From assembly GCF_014109765.1 (NCBI RefSeq), contig NZ_CP059139.1, positions 620,001 to 684,000 of the forward strand: a stretch of DNA of 64,000 nucleotides, read 5' to 3'. The notes beneath the pieces were generated by a model, which saw only the letters and a list, made by a program, of their open reading frames with translations, was not told the DNA's origin and did no database searches. The translations under genes were made by a program, and so were the position numbers. Positions 27,120-35,553 of this stretch are shown piece after piece. Source of the DNA: Pseudomonas berkeleyensis (GTDB taxonomy: Bacteria; Pseudomonadota; Gammaproteobacteria; Pseudomonadales; Pseudomonadaceae). Each line of letters starts with the position of its first letter. The stretch's first letter is position 1.

Positions 27120-27128
27120 GGCAGGTGC

Positions 27129-27191
27129 GGTGGGCTGAAGCCCACCCTACGGAGGCGCATCTCAGCACTGTAGGGTGGGCTTTAGCCCACC
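27129..27191. repeat. REP-like paired palindromes (GTGGGCTGAAGCCCAC family)
   Basis: GGTGGGCTGAAGCCCACCCTAC (27129-27150) and its near-exact reverse complement (27170-27191, one mismatch) are separated by 19 bp. Each arm is itself a palindrome. The pair lies between two convergent operons and can act as a bidirectional terminator. A second pair of the same family is at 43793-43861. Confidence 0.8.
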
Positions 27192-27211
27192 ACCACCATC
27201 AACAAACCAGG

Positions 27212-27763
27212 TTAAAGCTGCAGATGCAGCACTTCGATTTCTGTCGTCAGCTCGGCAAAATCCTGGGCTTTCGTGGTCGCTTCGACCAACACAGCCTGCG
27301 CCTGAAAATCCCCGTTCTCGTCGATCACCACCAGCAACGCCTGGCTGATGGTGCCATCGGCCAGATCCAGGGCGGCCAGCATCTGTAGCTGTTTCCACAC
27401 GTTGGCCCCAGCGCCGATAAACAGGTTCGGCCCTTCCAGCCCCAACTGCGAGGCGACATGGAAGCCGGCCGCATTGCTCACGCTGTTGACGAACTCGAAG
27501 GGCTTGGGCTGGCGCTGGTGTACGCAAACGGCATCGAGCAGCGCGCCCATGGTGGCGCGGGCCGGGTGACGCGAGGCCAGGTAGAGGCCGCAGTCGCTGC
27601 GCACCTGCGCCCTGAGAGGCGCGCTGCACAGCAGTGCCTGCAGGATCATGCGGTCGATGCGCCGTGGCGGCGCGGCCAGCCACTGGCCTAGTGCGGCTTT
27701 GAGATCCTTGTCGGAGCAGCTCGCATTTCCGCGAACGCTGCAGGCGGCGATGACCTGCTTCAT
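27212..27763 (-). CDS. Truncated ketosynthase-like protein (chain-length-factor type)
   Basis: 183 aa, roughly the N-terminal half of a thiolase fold. PFEFVNSVSNAAGFHVASQLGL matches the region before the active-site loop of beta-ketoacyl synthases, but where KSs have the nucleophile Cys this protein has GPNLFIGAGANV, so it cannot condense. It probably pairs with the full KS encoded just upstream (4-bp overlap), as chain-length factors do. Last gene of the six-gene - strand unit beginning at 31582. Confidence 0.65.
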   Translation of the reverse strand: MKQVIAACSVRGNASCSDKDLKAALGQWLAAPPRRIDRMILQALLCSAPLRAQVRSDCGLYLASRHPARATMGALLDAVCVHQRQPKPFEFVNSVSNAAGFHVASQLGLEGPNLFIGAGANVWKQLQMLAALDLADGTISQALLVVIDENGDFQAQAVLVEATTKAQDFAELTTEIEVLHLQL

Positions 27764-28869
27764 GTCTGGCTCTCCGCGCAGCGTTGCAGTACCAGGCTGG
27801 CGTTGTTGCCACCGAAGCCGAAGAAGTTGGCCAGCAGCAGGCTGTCCGCTGCCACGCAGGTCGGCTCGGTGCTGAGTGGCAGCAGGGCTTCGGCGGCATA
27901 GTCCAGGCCTGGCAGGTTGGCGAGGTTCTCCATCAGCAGCAGGGTCTCGCTGAGGCCGCAGGCGCCCAGGGTATGGCCGAGCCAGGGCTTGAGCACGGAC
28001 AGTGGCGGCAGGTCGTCGCCGAACAGCAGGCGTACGCCATTGCTCTCGGCGCGGTCGTTGGCACCGGTGGCGGTGCCGTGCAGTTTCACCAGGCCGATCT
28101 GCCTGGCGTCGACGCCAGCGCTGCGCAGGGCCTCGCGCATCACCCAGTCGATATGGCTACCGTCTTCGCGGGTGGTGGTCAGGTTGCTGGTGTCGCAGGC
28201 GCTGAAGCCGCCGAGCAGCTTGGCCAGTGGCGCCTCGCCGGGTTCCCGTGCAAGCAGCGTGGCTGCATAGGCCTCACCGAGAATCAGGCCATCGCGCTCC
28301 GGATGGAAGGGGCGGTAGGCGCCACTTGGGCTGGTCAGGTCGAGGGCGCCGAAGCCTTGCTGGGCGATGGCGCTGGGTGTCTCGAAGGCCAGGACTAGCA
28401 CACGTTCGTAGAGGCCGGCAGCTAGCATCCGCGCGCCATACAGCAGGCCGTTGGCTGCGCTGGTGCAGGCGGTATTGAGGGTGAAGGCATCGGCGAAGCC
28501 CCAGCGTTGGCGCAGGTCTTCGGCCAGCAGGTCGAGTGAGGTCGAATGTTCTGGGCGAAAGCCGCCTTCTGCGGCGATCAGTTGTTCGAGGTCGTCGATA
28601 TCCAGGCTGGTGCTGGCGATGATCAACAGGCAGTCATCCAGCGCACCTAGCTGTTCGCCTAGGGTTTCGCCGAGCAGTCGGTCGCAGCGCTGCTGGCGGC
28701 TTTCAGCGCTGCGGTTTACGGCCAGGTAGGGGCGCGGCTGCTGCAGTTCATGCAGCTGGAACGAGCTCGGCACAGGCAGTCGGCCGGCTCGCAGGGCCGC
28801 GCTGGCGGCGTGCAGGTCGGTGCCGAGGGCACTGTGCAGAGCGCCGCGCTGGAGGTAGATGGGCGTCAC
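27760..28869 (-). CDS. Beta-ketoacyl-ACP synthase (KAS I/II type) of the DAR block
   Basis: 369 aa, complete Cys-His-His triad: Cys in LNTACTSAANG (about 134), His in KLHGTATGAND (about 264) and His in WLGHTLGACG (about 297). The closing FFGFGGNNASLVL motif is present. It probably elongates an ACP-bound chain for the resorcinol, using the ACP encoded immediately upstream (4-bp ATGA overlap) and the truncated partner downstream. Confidence 0.85.
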   Translation of the reverse strand: MTPIYLQRGALHSALGTDLHAASAALRAGRLPVPSSFQLHELQQPRPYLAVNRSAESRQQRCDRLLGETLGEQLGALDDCLLIIASTSLDIDDLEQLIAAEGGFRPEHSTSLDLLAEDLRQRWGFADAFTLNTACTSAANGLLYGARMLAAGLYERVLVLAFETPSAIAQQGFGALDLTSPSGAYRPFHPERDGLILGEAYAATLLAREPGEAPLAKLLGGFSACDTSNLTTTREDGSHIDWVMREALRSAGVDARQIGLVKLHGTATGANDRAESNGVRLLFGDDLPPLSVLKPWLGHTLGACGLSETLLLMENLANLPGLDYAAEALLPLSTEPTCVAADSLLLANFFGFGGNNASLVLQRCAESQT

Positions 28870-29132
28870 TGCTTCTGCCTGATAAAGGCCGCGATGCTGG
28901 CGATGCTGCCGAGGATACGCCGTCCGTCCTTGGCCCCTTCGATGCGCACGCCATAGTGTTGCTGCAACGCCAGGGAGACCTGCAGGGCATCGAGGCTGTC
29001 CATGGCGATGCGGCTCTGCTGACCGAACAACGGTTCGTCATCGGTGATGCTCTGCCAGTCGATGTCGTCTTCCTTGTCGCACTCACGGATCAGCAATTGC
29101 TTGAGTTCTTGTTCTAGTAGTGTGTCGTCCAT
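28866..29132 (-). CDS. Acyl carrier protein of the DAR block
   Basis: 88-aa acidic carrier protein. The phosphopantetheine serine is in AMDSLDALQ (about residue 46), with the usual four-helix length. Compared with the two APE carrier proteins at 49285-49823 its helix II is less canonical, so it is probably dedicated to the KS at 27760. It overlaps the ABC permease end by 19 bp. Confidence 0.85.
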   Translation of the reverse strand: MDDTLLEQELKQLLIRECDKEDDIDWQSITDDEPLFGQQSRIAMDSLDALQVSLALQQHYGVRIEGAKDGRRILGSIASIAAFIRQKQ

Positions 29133-30304
29133 TGCGTTTGCTGCACTCGTTTGCGGAACAGGTAAAGCCCGCCACCGCCCAGCACCAGGGCGAACAGCAG
29201 AAGACGGGCACAGTCAGGGGCGATATCGGCCAGGCTGCCCTGGCCCACCAGCAGGGTCAGGAAGGCGTCCAGCGCCCAGCTCATCGGTGAGATCTCCGCC
29301 AGTTGGCTCATGGCTTCGGGCATCACGCTCTTGGGCACCATGATGCCGCCGATGGCGGCGAGGATGATATTGAGACCGCCGCCGAGCAGCAACGCCTGTT
29401 CGCCGCTACGCGCCAGGGCTGCCAGCAGCAGGCCCAGGCTGCAGGCGGCCAGGCTCAGGCTCAGCGCCAGCAGCACGTAGGCCAGTGGCGAGCCAGGCAG
29501 GCTCAGGCCGCTAAGCCCGAGCAGCGGTAGCACGTATACGCCGATGGCCAGCAACAGAGCGAACTGCAGCAGGTTGATCGCCAGATAAGGCAGCAGCTTG
29601 CTCAGTACTAGGGTGGTGGGGCTCAGGCCCAGCGCGCGAAAGCGCAGCAGGGCGCCGCTCTGCTGTTCACGCTGGAAGCCGCCGGCCATCGGTAGGGCGA
29701 CGAAGAACATGCCGAAGATCAGCCAGGCCGGCACGCTCAGTTGGCTGGCGTTGGCCTTGCCGCTCAGTTCGCCGCTGGCCAGCATCTGCCGTTCGCTGAT
29801 CTCGCTCTGGGTGCGCTGGCGGATCAGTTGCCAGCGTTGTTCGGTGCTCATGCCCGCATCCAGCGCGTCGCTGTCTTCCAGGTAGGCCAGCAGGCGGGTC
29901 TGCGCCAGGGCGATGTTCAGCGCTGCGCGCAGGCGTTGGCGTGTCTGGCCATCGGTACGCGGGGGAAAGCTCAGCGTGGGGCCGATGTGAGGCGTTTCCA
30001 GCAAGGTCTCGGAAAAGTTCCTGGCCAGGCTGATGCGTGGCAGGGGTTCTTCGCTGCTGGCGAGCAGGTGGCTGCCCGGCAACTGTTCCTGCAGCGAGTG
30101 CTGGAAGAACGCGCTGGCTTCACTGCCTTGCTCGATCTCCAGCACCAGGCTCAAGGGGGGCGGCTGGTCACGCAGGTAGTTGGACAACGCGGCGGCCATC
30201 AGCACGAGAAACAGGATCGGCATGATGAACAGCACAGCCAACGCATGCGGGTCGCGAAGCAGTAGCAGGTATTCCTTGCGCGCCAGCGCCAGTAACGGGC
30301 TCAC
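29114..30304 (-). CDS. ABC-2 type transporter permease (drug/lipid export)
   Basis: 396 aa. One N-terminal helix (about 17-36), a long extracytoplasmic domain (about 40-190), then five hydrophobic helices: the ABC-2 half-transporter layout of the YhhJ/DrrB type. The start is GTG 30304, with GGAGG six bases upstream; it overlaps the ATPase stop by 4 bp. Together they form an exporter, likely for the cluster's lipidic product or an intermediate. Confidence 0.82.
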   Translation of the reverse strand: MSPLLALARKEYLLLLRDPHALAVLFIMPILFLVLMAAALSNYLRDQPPPLSLVLEIEQGSEASAFFQHSLQEQLPGSHLLASSEEPLPRISLARNFSETLLETPHIGPTLSFPPRTDGQTRQRLRAALNIALAQTRLLAYLEDSDALDAGMSTEQRWQLIRQRTQSEISERQMLASGELSGKANASQLSVPAWLIFGMFFVALPMAGGFQREQQSGALLRFRALGLSPTTLVLSKLLPYLAINLLQFALLLAIGVYVLPLLGLSGLSLPGSPLAYVLLALSLSLAACSLGLLLAALARSGEQALLLGGGLNIILAAIGGIMVPKSVMPEAMSQLAEISPMSWALDAFLTLLVGQGSLADIAPDCARLLLFALVLGGGGLYLFRKRVQQTQWTTHY

Positions 30305-31185
30305 AGGCGGCCTCCGTTGAGGCTCAGGTAGAGCTGTTCCAGCGAAGGTCGGCCGAAGCGTAGCAGGCTCGGTGGGGTCGGCTGCGTGGCGAGGAACTGG
30401 GTGATCGCCAGCAGTTGCTGGCTGTCCAGATTGCCGATGCGCAGGCCGTCGGGCAGCGTCTCGGCGCTCAGTTGCAACTGGTCGAGCAGTTCCTGAAAGC
30501 CAGCGGGAACCTGCTCCGGCCATTCCAGCAGCAGGCCGTGGCCGCCATCGAGCAGTTGCTGCTTGTCCACATCGAGGCGCACCTTACCTTCGTGCAGCAG
30601 CAGGATGCGCCCGGCCACACGCTCGACCTCGTCCAGATAGTGGCTGGTGTAGATCACCCCATGACCTTCAGCGGCGAGCCGCTCGACCGCATCGAGCAGC
30701 ATCTGCCGGCTGGCGGCATCGACGCCGACGGTGGCCTCATCGAACAGGTACAGGCGCGCGGGCTGGAGCAGGCCGATGGCGAAGTTCAGGCGGCGCTGCT
30801 CGCCACCGGACAGGCGCGCGGCGCGGCGTTGCAGCTTGTCTTCGAGAGCGCTGCTGGCGATGCACAGCTCCAGACGCTGGCGGCGCTGGGCACCGTGCAG
30901 ACGGTAGAGATCGGCGAACAGCGCGAGGTTCTCGGCCACCGTGAGTTGGGCGTAGAACGCCAGTTGCTGTGGCACCAGGCCCAGGCTGCGCGGGCCGTGC
31001 CAGCGGATCTCACCTTGTTGCAGGGTCAGCGTATCGCTGAGCAGGGCCAGCAGCGTGGTCTTGCCGGCGCCGTTACTGCCGAGCAGGCCCAGGCATTGGC
31101 CTTCCTGCAGTTGCAGGTCGATGCCATGCAGGGCGAAGGTGTCTGCGCCCGGATAGCGGAAGCTGACGTCACGCAGCTCAAGCAC
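30301..31185 (-). CDS. ABC transporter ATP-binding protein of the DAR block
   Basis: 294 aa. Walker A GSNGAGKTT (about 36-44), signature LSGGEQRRL (about 124-132), Walker B LYLFDEA (about 145-151) and switch His in YTSHYLDEV are intact. The C-terminal extension (about 210-294) is typical of CcmA/DrrA exporters. GTG 31185 starts the conserved VLELRDVSFRYPG; longer frames have no family match. It overlaps its upstream neighbour by 8 bp. Confidence 0.84.
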   Translation of the reverse strand: MLELRDVSFRYPGADTFALHGIDLQLQEGQCLGLLGSNGAGKTTLLALLSDTLTLQQGEIRWHGPRSLGLVPQQLAFYAQLTVAENLALFADLYRLHGAQRRQRLELCIASSALEDKLQRRAARLSGGEQRRLNFAIGLLQPARLYLFDEATVGVDAASRQMLLDAVERLAAEGHGVIYTSHYLDEVERVAGRILLLHEGKVRLDVDKQQLLDGGHGLLLEWPEQVPAGFQELLDQLQLSAETLPDGLRIGNLDSQQLLAITQFLATQPTPPSLLRFGRPSLEQLYLSLNGGRL

Positions 31186-31582
31186 GGACGAGTACCAGCA
31201 GCAGTTTGCCATCCAGCAGCGGCTGCGTACCGGCATGGATGGCGAAGGCATAGAGTGCGCCAGCCGGGCTCAGCGCCTCCTGTTGGGCGCTGACCAGCAG
31301 CGGTTCTGCACTGCGTGTGACCGGGTGCAGATTGAGCTGGGAAAGTTTGCCGACCAGGGCCATTTCAATGGCATCCGCTTCGCCGTATAGGGCACCATGT
31401 GCGGCGCAAAGCTGGGCCGCGGCTTCGAACAGCAGGCAAGGTGAGGCATTTTTGCCAAGCTTGTCGAGGTGATGCCAGGCGCTGAGACCGCGGATAGTGA
31501 GTTTGTCGTGATCGACCAATGCATCCAGCCAGAGAGCATCGCCCTGGTGCGGCAGCAGTGTGTGCAGTTGGGTGCGATCCAT
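31178..31582 (-). CDS. Hotdog-fold 3-hydroxyacyl-ACP dehydratase-like protein
   Basis: 134 aa. LLPHQGDALWLDALVDHD at the N-terminus and SPCLLFEAAAQLCAAHGAL (about 61-79) match the ApeI/ApeP-type hotdog dehydratases; the long helix carries Glu at the position of the FabA/FabZ catalytic acid. It is probably the dehydratase of the resorcinol branch or a partner of the other hotdog proteins in the cluster. First gene of the - strand DAR unit, divergent from the methyltransferase at 31646 across 63 bp. Confidence 0.68.
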   Translation of the reverse strand: MDRTQLHTLLPHQGDALWLDALVDHDKLTIRGLSAWHHLDKLGKNASPCLLFEAAAQLCAAHGALYGEADAIEMALVGKLSQLNLHPVTRSAEPLLVSAQQEALSPAGALYAFAIHAGTQPLLDGKLLLVLVRA

Positions 31583-31645
31583 GGCGGGCGGTCGGTACGT
31601 ACGGGCGACGCAGTGTAACAGAGGCAGGGATAGAGGGAGGATGCA

Positions 31646-32200
31646 GTGACGATCTGGCAGTTGGTGGCTTTTGTGATGCTCAGCGCAGTGCTGGTGGGAA
31701 TTTCCTGGCGCACACTGGGCAATCCGCGCAGTCACGGTTTCTATCGTTTCTTCGCCTGGGAAGCGATGGCGCTGATGCTGGTGCTCAATGCGCCGTCCTG
31801 GTTTGGCGACCGTGGCGAGCTGAATCAGCGCATATCCTGGGTACTGCTGAGCCTTTCACTGTTGGTGCTGTTCGCTGGCGTGTACCAGATGCGCCGTTTC
31901 GGACAGGCCGGTACGCAACGTCAGGATGATGAGCTATTCGCCTTCGAGCGCACGTCGCAACTGGTGACGGGCGGTATCTTCCGCTACATCCGTCATCCCA
32001 TGTACTGCTCGTTGCTGTTGCTGGCCTGGGGCATCGCGTTCAAGCGCATCGATGCGCTGATCGTGCTGCTGGCGGTGCTTTCCAGTGTGCTGCTGTGGTG
32101 TGCGGCGCGCTGCGAGGAGCGCGAGTGCCTGGCCTATTTCGGCGATGCTTATCGCCAGTACATGGGCCGTAGCTGGATGTTCCTGCCACTCGTGCTCTGA
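31646..32200 (+). CDS. Isoprenylcysteine carboxyl methyltransferase (ICMT)-family membrane protein
   Basis: 184-aa integral membrane protein with about five hydrophobic segments. The signature GIFRYIRHPMYCSLLLLAWG (about 112-131) and the C-terminal EERECLAYFGDAYRQYM (about 156-172) define the ICMT/PEMT SAM-dependent methyltransferase fold. Bacterial members methylate lipids or carboxyls; here methyl-ester or O-methyl formation on a pigment is possible but unproven. GTG start behind GAGGGAGG. A single + strand gene between two - strand blocks. Confidence 0.75.
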   Translation: MTIWQLVAFVMLSAVLVGISWRTLGNPRSHGFYRFFAWEAMALMLVLNAPSWFGDRGELNQRISWVLLSLSLLVLFAGVYQMRRFGQAGTQRQDDELFAFERTSQLVTGGIFRYIRHPMYCSLLLLAWGIAFKRIDALIVLLAVLSSVLLWCAARCEERECLAYFGDAYRQYMGRSWMFLPLVL

Positions 32201-32206
32201 GTGGCT

Positions 32207-32231
32207 GCCGAGAGCAGGAACTGCTCTCGGC
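32207..32231. terminator. Bidirectional hairpin terminator
   Basis: Eleven perfect pairs, GCCGAGAGCAG (32207-32217) and CTGCTCTCGGC (32221-32231), around a GAA loop. It sits between the convergent ICMT-like gene and the last gene of the APE operon. Confidence 0.6.
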
Positions 32232-32243
32232 CATGCCCTTTGC

Positions 32244-32684
32244 TTACTTGACCTTGGCGTACTTGGCCTTCAGCGCGACACCGGCCATGATGGCGCCGGC
32301 GTGGCATTCGTATTTGCTGTCGTCGCGGTATTCCTTGTTCTTGTAGTTGCTGGCCAGATCGACCACGGCGTTGGCGCCTGCGGCCTTGGCCGAGTTCTGC
32401 AGTTTGATCAGCGCCGATTGCAGCGCCCAGCTGCAAGCCGCTTCATCGGTCTTGTTGAAGGCGTTGGTCTTCTGGCTGGTGGTGACGTTGGCGTTGATGA
32501 TCTGTGCGCCAGCCGGCGTCTTGTTCAGGAAGAACTTCACCGAACCGTCGAGACGACCGGCCTGGGTGGCTTCGTTGACTACCGACTGGAAGTCGAGGAA
32601 GTGAGCGGTGTCGCGCGCCTGGCTGAGGCCGGGCAGCAGGGCCACGGAGAGAAGTGCGGCAGTGGTCCAGACTTTTGCTTTCAT
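32244..32684 (-). CDS. Exported protein of unknown function, end of APE operon
   Basis: 146 aa with a clear Sec signal peptide (MKAKVWTTAALLSVALLPGLSQA). The rest shows NVTTSQKTNAFNKTDEAACSWA and an AAGANAVVDLASNYKNKEY segment that recalls YbjQ-like folds, and two cysteines that could form a disulfide. Such proteins are sometimes mislabelled excinuclease; nothing here supports DNA repair. It lies 41 bp after the lipoprotein gene and behind its own AAGGAGAT ribosome site. Confidence 0.65.
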   Translation of the reverse strand: MKAKVWTTAALLSVALLPGLSQARDTAHFLDFQSVVNEATQAGRLDGSVKFFLNKTPAGAQIINANVTTSQKTNAFNKTDEAACSWALQSALIKLQNSAKAAGANAVVDLASNYKNKEYRDDSKYECHAGAIMAGVALKAKYAKVK

Positions 32685-32725
32685 GGTTATCTCCTTGAAT
32701 ATCACTGTTGCAGGGATGTCAGTTT

Positions 32726-33118
32726 CTAGAACGAAGGTTTGCTCAATTCCTGCTGGATGCTGCGATCCAGATTATGGATCCACTTGTTGTAATTGCGATG
32801 GATCTTGCCGTTCTTGTAGCCGAGGTTCTGGCTGTCGCGATAGCGGATCGAATAGCTCGATGCGCTATAGGGAATGGTGATCTCGGCCTGGTGGCTACGG
32901 CGCTCGATCAACGCCATGATGTTCCCCGGATCGGCCCGCTCGACTGTCCATTGGCGGCTGTGCAGCGCAGCGAGGATAGCTCGGCGCATATCATCCTCAC
33001 TCCTGACCGCCGAAGCTGGTGTACGGTTCTCAATGTTCATCACCGGTTTCGACGTACAGGCCGCGACGCCCAGCAGCAGGGCAGCGATAAGGCCAAATCG
33101 AGTGAAACGAGACATCAT
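32726..33118 (-). CDS. Small lipoprotein of unknown function, APE operon
   Basis: 130 aa. The signal peptide ends in the lipobox GVAACTS (lipidated Cys21), with Thr/Ser after Cys favouring outer-membrane sorting. The remainder is basic, with a beta-rich EITIPYSASSYSIRYRDSQNL repeat-like stretch. It starts 23 bp after the FabF-like gene stop with AGGAAC upstream, so it belongs to the same transcript. Its role in pigment placement at the outer membrane is inference. Confidence 0.68.
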   Translation of the reverse strand: MMSRFTRFGLIAALLLGVAACTSKPVMNIENRTPASAVRSEDDMRRAILAALHSRQWTVERADPGNIMALIERRSHQAEITIPYSASSYSIRYRDSQNLGYKNGKIHRNYNKWIHNLDRSIQQELSKPSF

Positions 33119-33141
33119 CCGTGTTCCTTGTCTGTTGAAAA

Positions 33142-34368
33142 TCAGTGCCAGCGCTTGAAGATCAGCGAGGTGTTGACGCCACCGAAGGCGAAGTTGTTGT
33201 TCATCACGTACTCATGGCTCATCTGGCGGAACTCGCCGCGTAGATAATCCAGCTCACCGCAGGCCGGGTCGATCTCGTCCAGGTTCAGGGTGTAGACGTA
33301 GCTGTCCGAGTTCATCATCTCGATGCTGAACCAGGACTCCAACGCCCCGCAGGCGCCCAGGGTGTGGCCGAGGTAGCTCTTCTGCGAGCTGATCGGCATC
33401 TGCGGGCCGAACAGGCTGCTGGTGGCCAGGGTCTCGGCGACGTCGCCCTGCTCGGTGGCAGTGCCATGGCCGTTGACGTAGCCGATGGCGGAAGGTTCCA
33501 GGCCGGCGTCATCGAGCGCCAACTGCATGGCGCCGCGCATGGTCTCCTGCACCGGTTTGGTGGCGTGCTGGCCGTCCGAGTTGCAACCGAAGCCGACGAT
33601 CTCGGCATGGATGGTGGCGCCACGGGCGAGGGCGTGTTCCAGCTCTTCGAGCACCAGGATGCCGGCGCCTTCGCCGATCACCAGGCCGTCACGGCCGCTG
33701 TCGTAAGGGCGCGGGCTGGTGTGCGGGGCGTCGTTCTTCAGACTGGTGGCGTAGAGCGCGTCGAAGACCATGGCCTCGGTCGGACACAGCTCCTCGGCAC
33801 CGCCGGCGAGCATCATCTTCAGGCGGCCGAACTTGATCGCCTCGTAGGCATAGCCGATGCCCTGGCTGCCGCTGGTGCACGCGCTGGAGGTGGGGATCAG
33901 ACGACCCTTGAGGCCGAAGAAGATGCTGATGTTGGCCGCCGTGGTGTGCGGCATCATGCGGATGTAGGAGTTGGCGTTGAGGCCGTCGGCCACCGAGTTC
34001 AGCAACATGTTGCCGAAGGCCTTGACCTCCTCGGTGCTGCCGGTGGACGAGCCGCAGGCCACGCCCATGCGGCCATCGGCGATGCACGGATCGCCGAGCA
34101 AACCGGCGTGTTCCAGCGCGCGTTCAGCCGCGAACACCGCCAGCTTGGACACCCGGCCCATGCTGCGGGTCTGTTTGCGATTCCAGTGCTTGGGCTGGAC
34201 GAAGTCATCCACCGGCCCGCCCAGGCGGGTGTTGAGCTCGGTGAAACGATCCCATTCGTCCATACGGCGGATACCACTCTGGCCAGCCTTGAACGCGGCC
34301 GAGATGGTTGGCCAGTCGCTGCCCAGCGAGGTGATGCCGGCCATGCCGGTGACGACTACACGTTTCAT
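33142..34368 (-). CDS. Beta-ketoacyl-ACP synthase, FabF type (APE)
   Basis: 408 aa. Active site Cys in TSSACTSGSQG (about 163), His in YVNGHGTATEQGD (about 303) and His in YLGHTLGACG (about 338), ending with NNFAFGGVNTSLIF. It corresponds in family and order to the last KS (ApeR) of the E. coli APE cluster as I recall it. The start ATG 34368 overlaps the ketoreductase stop by one base. It likely helps initiate or extend the aryl polyene chain. Confidence 0.88.
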   Translation of the reverse strand: MKRVVVTGMAGITSLGSDWPTISAAFKAGQSGIRRMDEWDRFTELNTRLGGPVDDFVQPKHWNRKQTRSMGRVSKLAVFAAERALEHAGLLGDPCIADGRMGVACGSSTGSTEEVKAFGNMLLNSVADGLNANSYIRMMPHTTAANISIFFGLKGRLIPTSSACTSGSQGIGYAYEAIKFGRLKMMLAGGAEELCPTEAMVFDALYATSLKNDAPHTSPRPYDSGRDGLVIGEGAGILVLEELEHALARGATIHAEIVGFGCNSDGQHATKPVQETMRGAMQLALDDAGLEPSAIGYVNGHGTATEQGDVAETLATSSLFGPQMPISSQKSYLGHTLGACGALESWFSIEMMNSDSYVYTLNLDEIDPACGELDYLRGEFRQMSHEYVMNNNFAFGGVNTSLIFKRWH

Positions 34369-35096
34369 CAACACAAACCACCATTCACCGCGAGAACCTG
34401 GCGGGTAATGTACGCCGCCTCGTCGGACATCAGAAAGTTCACCGCACCCGCCACTTCTTCCGGGGTGCCCATGCGCGCTGCCGGGATCATCTTGAGAATC
34501 TCCTCCACGGGTACCAGCTCATCGAGGATCTCGGTATCGATCAGCCCCGGCGCCACGCAGTTGACCGTGATCTTGCGCTTGGCCAGCTCGATGGCCAGGG
34601 CCTTGGCGGCGCCGATCACGCCGGCCTTGGAGGCGCTGTAGTTGACCTGGCCACGGTTGCCGACCAGCCCCGACACCGAGGTGATGCAGACGATGCGGCC
34701 TGGCGCACGGCGGCGGATCATCGGCATGGTCAGAGGGTGTAGCACGTTGTAGAAACCGTCCAGGTTGGTGCGCAGCACCTGATCCCAATCTTCCTCGGAC
34801 AGCGCCGGGAAGGCGCCGTCGCGGGTCAGGCCGGCGTTGCATACCACGCCGTAGTAAGCGCCGTATTGCTCGACATCGGCTTCTAGGGTGGCGCGGCAGG
34901 CGGCGCGGTCGGACACGTCGAATTGCAGGATGCGCGCCTGGCGTCCCAGCTCGGCGATCTGCGTTTGCACGGCTTCGGCCTCATCGCGGCGCGAGCGGCA
35001 ATGCAGGACGATGTCGTAGCCGGAACGCGCCAGACGCAGGGCGATGGCGCGGCCGATGCCACGGCTGGAGCCGGTTACGAGAATGGTTTCAGTCAT
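34368..35096 (-). CDS. 3-ketoacyl-ACP reductase, FabG type (APE)
   Basis: Short-chain dehydrogenase of 242 aa that reduces the 3-keto group after each condensation. NADPH motif TGSSRGIGRAIA (about 8-19), NAG motif VCNAGLTRDG (about 86-95), catalytic Ser in ITSVSG (about 138), and Tyr/Lys in VNYSASKAGV (about 151-155). Corresponds to ApeQ. Overlaps the dehydratase by 8 bp. Confidence 0.9.
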   Translation of the reverse strand: MTETILVTGSSRGIGRAIALRLARSGYDIVLHCRSRRDEAEAVQTQIAELGRQARILQFDVSDRAACRATLEADVEQYGAYYGVVCNAGLTRDGAFPALSEEDWDQVLRTNLDGFYNVLHPLTMPMIRRRAPGRIVCITSVSGLVGNRGQVNYSASKAGVIGAAKALAIELAKRKITVNCVAPGLIDTEILDELVPVEEILKMIPAARMGTPEEVAGAVNFLMSDEAAYITRQVLAVNGGLC

Positions 35097-35553
35097 GGGC
35101 TTGTTCTTGCGGTTCTTGTAAATAGACCGCCGGTTCAGGCGGGCGGAAAACGTTGAGGCGGGCTTCGGCCTGGATGTCCGGGCCAGTCAGATGGCACTCG
35201 AACACACCCATGCCGTTGTCGTCCTGCAACGAGCACAGGGCGCGGATATGCAGCTCGCTGCCGGCGGGGAAACGCTCGACGTTGCAGGCGTACTTGCGCG
35301 TGCCGAGCAGGAAGCCCAGCTCTACCGGCAAACCGGCGCGTTTGGCCTGGATGCCGGCGAAGGCGGCAATGGCCTGGGCCATCAATTCGACCCCGCTCCA
35401 GGCCGGCAGGCTGCCGTCGGCAGCGCTGAGCAGGCCGTCGGGGCGCACGATGAGGCGCACTTCGATTGCTTCGCTGTCGCAGCTCAGCACTTCATCGAGC
35501 AGTACCATGTTGCCCGCGTGGGGCACCAGCTCTGCAACGGGCCACAGGCTCAT
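35089..35553 (-). CDS. Hotdog 3-hydroxyacyl-ACP dehydratase (ApeP type)
   Basis: 154 aa. PHAGNMVLLDEVLSCD (about 11-26) and LPAWSGVELMAQAIAAFAG (about 49-67) match the ApeP-like dehydratases that form all-trans double bonds in aryl polyenes, with the acid residue in the central helix. Probably forms a complex with the dehydratase domain fused to the ligase at 47074. It overlaps the KS start by 4 bp. Confidence 0.82.
   Translation of the reverse strand: MSLWPVAELVPHAGNMVLLDEVLSCDSEAIEVRLIVRPDGLLSAADGSLPAWSGVELMAQAIAAFAGIQAKRAGLPVELGFLLGTRKYACNVERFPAGSELHIRALCSLQDDNGMGVFECHLTGPDIQAEARLNVFRPPEPAVYLQEPQEQAHD

Noticed and set aside
30415..31293. + strand frame opposite the ABC ATPase
   Set aside because: The - strand ATPase has all nucleotide-binding motifs and coupled overlaps.
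32244..32684. Naming this gene excinuclease
   Set aside because: It has a signal peptide and no ATPase or DNA-binding motif; the label is a known type of misnaming.
33364..34641. + strand frame opposite the FabF-like gene
   Set aside because: Shadow of a ketosynthase with complete Cys-His-His triad.
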